From Candidatus Poseidoniales archaeon (GTDB lineage: Archaea; Thermoplasmatota; Poseidoniia; Poseidoniales; Thalassarchaeaceae): a DNA stretch of 6,907 bases. Where the stretch lies: assembly GCA_022447885.1 (NCBI GenBank), contig JAKUTA010000063.1:1-6907 (forward strand), read 5' to 3'. Of this stretch, positions 3,749 to 6,907 are shown one piece after another; the first letter of the stretch is position 1, and the number at the start of each line of letters is the position of its first letter. The position numbers and the translations under genes were made by a program. The notes under the pieces are model-generated. The model was not told the origin of the DNA and searched no databases. It saw nothing but the letters and a program-made list of their open reading frames with translations.

Positions 3749-5380
3749 TCAGCTCGAGGCGGCTTCGAGCTTCGCCTTGCGCTCGTCCACCGCCTCGCCC
3801 ACCTCTCTCAAGAGTCGCTCGCGCATCGCCTCGTGCAGCCACAGGCCATCAGCGAGTTCGACGACCAGACCCCGCTCGAGCAGCACCTTGGGCGGCTCAC
3901 CCTCGAGTCCGGCCGCCTCGGCCAGCACGGGCCACGGAACGGGTCTCGTCGCCACCGCCAGATAGGCGAGCAGGTCACGGTGCTCGGCGGGCAGCACGTC
4001 GAGGATCTCCTCGTCCAGGAAGCGCATCCAGTCGCCGTGCACCACGCTGCCGTACATCTCCAGCAACTCGAGCGCCAGCGGGTGTCCGCCCGTCAGTCTG
4101 TGCACCTCTGCGGCGTCGGGTGGTTCGGGCACATCGAGGGTCGCCATCCATAGCTCGCACTCCTCGAGAGTGAGCCCGGAAAGGGTGAGTTCGGAAACAA
4201 GGTCTCGGGTGTGCACGTCCCGCCGATCGTAGAACGAGAGTTGGGTCCGGGACAACAGCATCATCCGCAGCGGTGACTGGGTCGCCACCTGCATCAGCGC
4301 CCCGAGCAGGTGTGTGGCGTCCGCTTCGATGTTGTGCACGTCGTCGAGCACCAGCAGGATGTACGGGGGCTTGTCGGAGACGTCCTCATATTCCTCGAAC
4401 ACCCGCTCGCGCAGTTTCTCCGGGTCCGTCATGTAGGCGGTGAGGCGACGACGGTAGAGGTCGATGTCGAATTTCCCACCAGGGGTGAGCGGCAGCGATT
4501 CGAGGATGCCGTAGGGATCCCACGGAGTCTCGCCCTTCGAGTCGATCCCCAGTCTGTGCAACAGGCTCGTGGCCAGACCGAGTGCACTGTCCCATGGTTG
4601 GCACGGGTAGTACATCACCCGCAGGTTGGACTCCTCATCGAGCCTCGCGTTGAGCCAGTCCGACGCCAGAGTCGTCTTCCCGCAACCGGCGATTCCGCTG
4701 ATCACCATGCACGGCTCGTTCCCTGCGAACCACTCGTCCAGTTGCGCCCGTTCACTCTCCCTTCCGTGCACCGTCCGGGTGCCGGGTGCCCGTATGTGGT
4801 AGGTGGAATGTGCTCCGGCGAGCATCAGCAGCCTGCCGGGAGGAGGCAGGTCATCCTCGCCCCGCTCGATGTGGCCGAGCCGGATGTCCCCGTACTGCAG
4901 GATGCCCTCGACCATTGTGAGCATCAGAACCTGCAACAGTGTGAGCGAACTGTCCAACCTCTCGGCGGCTTCGCTGGCGGGCACTTCCAGCAGGTCGCTC
5001 TGCTTGTCGCGGATGAGCACGTTGGTCGTCCTCAATGTCTGCAGCCGGGTGCGCATCTCATCGCGACCCGCATCTGTCAACTGCCAGGTCTTCTGTCGGC
5101 GGTTGTCGCCGCGGACCTGACGGCTGTGTTCGCTGACCAGGTCGGCGCGCAGCAGGTCGCGCATCGCGCGGCTCACGTTAGGCGGGTGCAGGGCGCACGC
5201 CTCGGCGATTCCCGGACGGGTGATTCCCGCAGTGACGATGTAGCGGTCGGCGAGGTGATCCTGCTCCAACAGGTGCAGCAGGATGCGGTCGTTGACGGCG
5301 ATGTTCACCCGCAGCGACTTGTCAGCCATGTGGACCGCTTGCGGGCACCGCCCCCATTGAATGATTCCCTCCTCTGCCAT
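3749..5380 (-). CDS. Winged-helix / STAND-type ATPase, probable transcription regulator, 543 aa
   Basis: Residues about 26-115 form a winged helix, with recognition-helix wording PPNVSRAMRDLLRADLVSEH (66-85) and a wing (RRQKTWQLTDAGR), as in MarR-like regulators. A linker follows, then HGRESERAQLDEWF (205-218), a typical entry to STAND NTPases. Walker A is GIAGCGKTT (229-237), Walker B ILLVLDDVHN (341-350), a sensor strand MMLLSRT (373-379), and the GxP motif LTGGHPLAL (429-437). The end (about 465-525) looks like a second winged helix. No TPR or WD sensor repeats follow, so the sensor part is missing or the protein is a short form. The likely role is an ATP-dependent switch that binds DNA. 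ATG 5380 has GGTGA 7 bases upstream; GTG 5383 and ATG 5329 are alternatives. It is divergent from the secreted propeller gene. Confidence 0.88.
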   Translation of the reverse strand: MAEEGIIQWGRCPQAVHMADKSLRVNIAVNDRILLHLLEQDHLADRYIVTAGITRPGIAEACALHPPNVSRAMRDLLRADLVSEHSRQVRGDNRRQKTWQLTDAGRDEMRTRLQTLRTTNVLIRDKQSDLLEVPASEAAERLDSSLTLLQVLMLTMVEGILQYGDIRLGHIERGEDDLPPPGRLLMLAGAHSTYHIRAPGTRTVHGRESERAQLDEWFAGNEPCMVISGIAGCGKTTLASDWLNARLDEESNLRVMYYPCQPWDSALGLATSLLHRLGIDSKGETPWDPYGILESLPLTPGGKFDIDLYRRRLTAYMTDPEKLRERVFEEYEDVSDKPPYILLVLDDVHNIEADATHLLGALMQVATQSPLRMMLLSRTQLSFYDRRDVHTRDLVSELTLSGLTLEECELWMATLDVPEPPDAAEVHRLTGGHPLALELLEMYGSVVHGDWMRFLDEEILDVLPAEHRDLLAYLAVATRPVPWPVLAEAAGLEGEPPKVLLERGLVVELADGLWLHEAMRERLLREVGEAVDERKAKLEAASS

Positions 5381-5398
5381 CACTTGTTCACCGATTAT

Positions 5399-5413
5399 GG
5401 CTCCTATGGAGCC
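5399..5413. promoter_or_regulatory. Perfect inverted repeat GGCTCC-TAT-GGAGCC, candidate operator
   Basis: The arms are 6 bp with no mismatch and a 3 bp centre. The site sits 19 bases upstream of the regulator's ATG (5380) and 58 bases upstream of the propeller gene's ATG (5471). A winged-helix dimer encoded next door could bind such a site and control itself and perhaps its neighbour. Unlike the AT-rich palindromes at 741-780, this one is GC-rich and less likely by chance. Confidence 0.45.
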
Positions 5414-5414
5414 T

Positions 5415-5435
5415 CAGAACGGTTGATGCAGAACG
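5415..5435. repeat. Direct repeat CAGAACG, 14-bp period
   Basis: CAGAACG occurs at 5415-5421 and again at 5429-5435, beginning right after the inverted repeat at 5399-5413. It lies in the divergent promoter region. The 14-bp spacing is about 1.3 helical turns. It may be a second regulatory site, or chance. No clear TATA box for either divergent gene is visible in 5381-5470. Confidence 0.3.
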
Positions 5436-5470
5436 ACCGCAATCCCTTTTGGGAGATATGTGAGCCGAGA

Positions 5471-6907
5471 ATGATGCTTGGGACCAATATGCGACTCAGT
5501 CAAGTCCGCTCACTCTCGCTCATTCTGCTCATGCTGTTATCGACCGTCTCGCTGCTGTCGATGGCTTCTGCCGGCGATACGGATGGGGATGGCATCGACG
5601 ACGCTGTCGATGATTGCCCGCTGGCAGCGGGAAACAGCACCGTTGACAGAGATGGATGCCCTGACAGAGATGGAGATGGGACCAGCGACAAGAACGACCC
5701 GTGGACGATTCAGGCTGGCGGCTTCCTGAAAGATGCGGAACAATTGACGAACAACAACGATTACTACGCCGTGTTCTTCAATCACGATGGAAGCAAGTAT
5801 CTGACATCGGATGAAGACGGATGGACGCGTGTCTGGGAGACCGCCACCAAAACCAACCTGAAATCAGTGCAGGGGAGCGGAATCAGGGACGTCGGTTGGT
5901 CACCTGACGGGGTATTCGTCGCCGTGACCACGAGCAGCAACCAGTTGCACGCCTTCTACTCGAGCAATGTCACTCCTCTCTTCTCTGTCAGCACAGCTGG
6001 CGAAGAGACGTATGAATTGGAATACAGCCCAGATGGTACGATGATCGCTGTGGTCGGTGCTCGCGACGGAGGAAGCGGGAATGGACAGGTCGAGATATTC
6101 AACTCGATGAATGGATCCCTGACTCATTCATTCGAGCCAGCGGGCGAAGACCAATTCTACTCTGTCGATTGGAGTCCTGATGGAAGCCGGATCCTCATCG
6201 GAGGGGACGAGGACGTCTGGATCTACAACACCGGTGACTGGACTGTGAACCGCTCGATCAACACGAATCGAGGTACCAACAACGGCATTGCATGGTCACC
6301 CGACGGAAATTCCTTCGCGACCTGCGAGGCGTACGATAACGGTGCAAGGGTGAGGCTGTACGATGTCGCAAGCGGACAGCCTGCACCTGGCTGGCCCTAT
6401 TCGTCTTCCACCTCCTGCAACACGGTAACATTCTCACCTGATTCGACGCAGGTGGCTGCGTCGTTCACGTACTACCAGTCAGATGGTGCGCGGGTGAGGT
6501 TATTCGATGCTGACACGGGCAACATCGTCGACTCGTTGGACGCTCCTCGTCCGGGAGGTTGTTCAGGAGGGTCGAGCAACTGCGGCACGATCTATGGTGT
6601 GGATTGGCACCCCAACGGGGTTTACATCATCACGGCGCACGGCCGGAACGACGAGGGCATCTACCACTGGCTCGTCGACCCTGACATCGATGGTGACGGG
6701 GTGCTCAACGAGAACGACGCCTTCCCTGAGGACGGCACGCAGTGGGATGACACCGACAACGACGGATTCGGAGACAATCCAGCACCGGCCAACGAACCTG
6801 ACGAGTGCCCCAACGTATGGGGTAACTCGACCGAGGACCGCTTCGGCTGCCCTGACAGCGACGGAGACGGCTGGTCCGACCTCAACGACGCCTACCCTGA
6901 CGACGTC
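5471..6907 (+). CDS. Secreted TSP3 / seven-bladed WD40-like propeller protein (3' end beyond window)
   Basis: The frame is open from ATG 5471 to the window edge, 479 codons with no stop. A signal peptide is clear: an Arg-containing start, the hydrophobic core LSLILLMLLSTVSLL, and a cleavage site after MASA. GDTDGDGIDDAVDDCP then RDGDGTSDKNDPW form calcium-binding thrombospondin type 3 repeats with paired cysteines. Next come seven propeller blades marked by NHDGSKY (about 5779), SPDGVF (5900), SPDGTM (6026), SPDGSR (6173), SPDGNS (6297), SPDSTQ (6437) and HPNGVY (6609), mostly ending in V-x-I/L-Y/F-type strands. Seven blades is a full ring. TSP3 repeats resume at about 6682 (DIDGDGVLNENDAFPED). 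The protein is likely cell-surface or exported and binds calcium and another protein or polymer. ATG 5489 is an equally good start. The ribosome-binding site is weak. Confidence 0.9.
   Translation, partial: MMLGTNMRLSQVRSLSLILLMLLSTVSLLSMASAGDTDGDGIDDAVDDCPLAAGNSTVDRDGCPDRDGDGTSDKNDPWTIQAGGFLKDAEQLTNNNDYYAVFFNHDGSKYLTSDEDGWTRVWETATKTNLKSVQGSGIRDVGWSPDGVFVAVTTSSNQLHAFYSSNVTPLFSVSTAGEETYELEYSPDGTMIAVVGARDGGSGNGQVEIFNSMNGSLTHSFEPAGEDQFYSVDWSPDGSRILIGGDEDVWIYNTGDWTVNRSINTNRGTNNGIAWSPDGNSFATCEAYDNGARVRLYDVASGQPAPGWPYSSSTSCNTVTFSPDSTQVAASFTYYQSDGARVRLFDADTGNIVDSLDAPRPGGCSGGSSNCGTIYGVDWHPNGVYIITAHGRNDEGIYHWLVDPDIDGDGVLNENDAFPEDGTQWDDTDNDGFGDNPAPANEPDECPNVWGNSTEDRFGCPDSDGDGWSDLNDAYPDDV

Noticed and set aside
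5478..5785. Alternative frames over the start of the propeller gene
   Set aside because: The frame from 5471 has a signal peptide, TSP3 repeats and propeller blades throughout; the others have none.
5500..6900. CRISPR-like or tandem DNA repeats in the propeller gene
   Set aside because: The repetition is at protein level (SPDG and DxDGDG blocks at irregular spacing); the DNA copies are not identical and there are no regular spacers.

Overview
The window most resembles a moderately GC-rich planktonic archaeon of the Marine Group II / Poseidoniales type (Thermoplasmatota). This is inferred from four things. There is an archaeal/plant-type D-aminoacyl-tRNA deacylase (DtdA/DTD2). TATA-box promoters and Shine-Dalgarno sites of the GGTGAT/GGAGG kind are present. 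A winged-helix plus STAND ATPase occurs. The secreted propeller protein carries thrombospondin type 3 repeats with the 'DxDGDGxxNxxDAFPxDxTQWxDTDxDGxGDN' wording common in that group. No rRNA or other taxonomic marker is present to confirm it.

Layout. 1-71: the C-terminal tail of an unidentified plus-strand gene. 99-677 (minus): a C39-like cysteine-peptidase-fold protein that converges on it. 690-814: an AT-rich divergent promoter region (about a quarter GC) whose two promoters share one TATA-plus-GGTGGAT module. 815-1126: a leader region with a small frame-broken reading frame, RNA hairpins and a tRNA-Arg(GCG). 1127-3690: a tightly packed plus-strand operon. Its genes are the N-terminal half of DtdA, the C-terminal half of DtdA, a small protein with a CCQGG motif, and a HEAT-repeat protein. 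3749-5380 (minus): a winged-helix/STAND ATPase regulator. 5381-5470: a divergent intergenic region with a perfect inverted repeat and a direct repeat. 5471 to the right edge: a secreted TSP3 / seven-bladed propeller / TSP3 protein, incomplete at its 3' end.

The main result is the deacylase. The two halves of DtdA, normally one polypeptide, are in different frames. They meet at an ATGA stop/start overlap just downstream of a run of six G. This is either a genuine split enzyme, a slippage site, or a single-base error. No TATA box is visible between the promoter at 798 and the operon, so the tRNA-Arg and the tRNA-proofreading enzyme may share one primary transcript.
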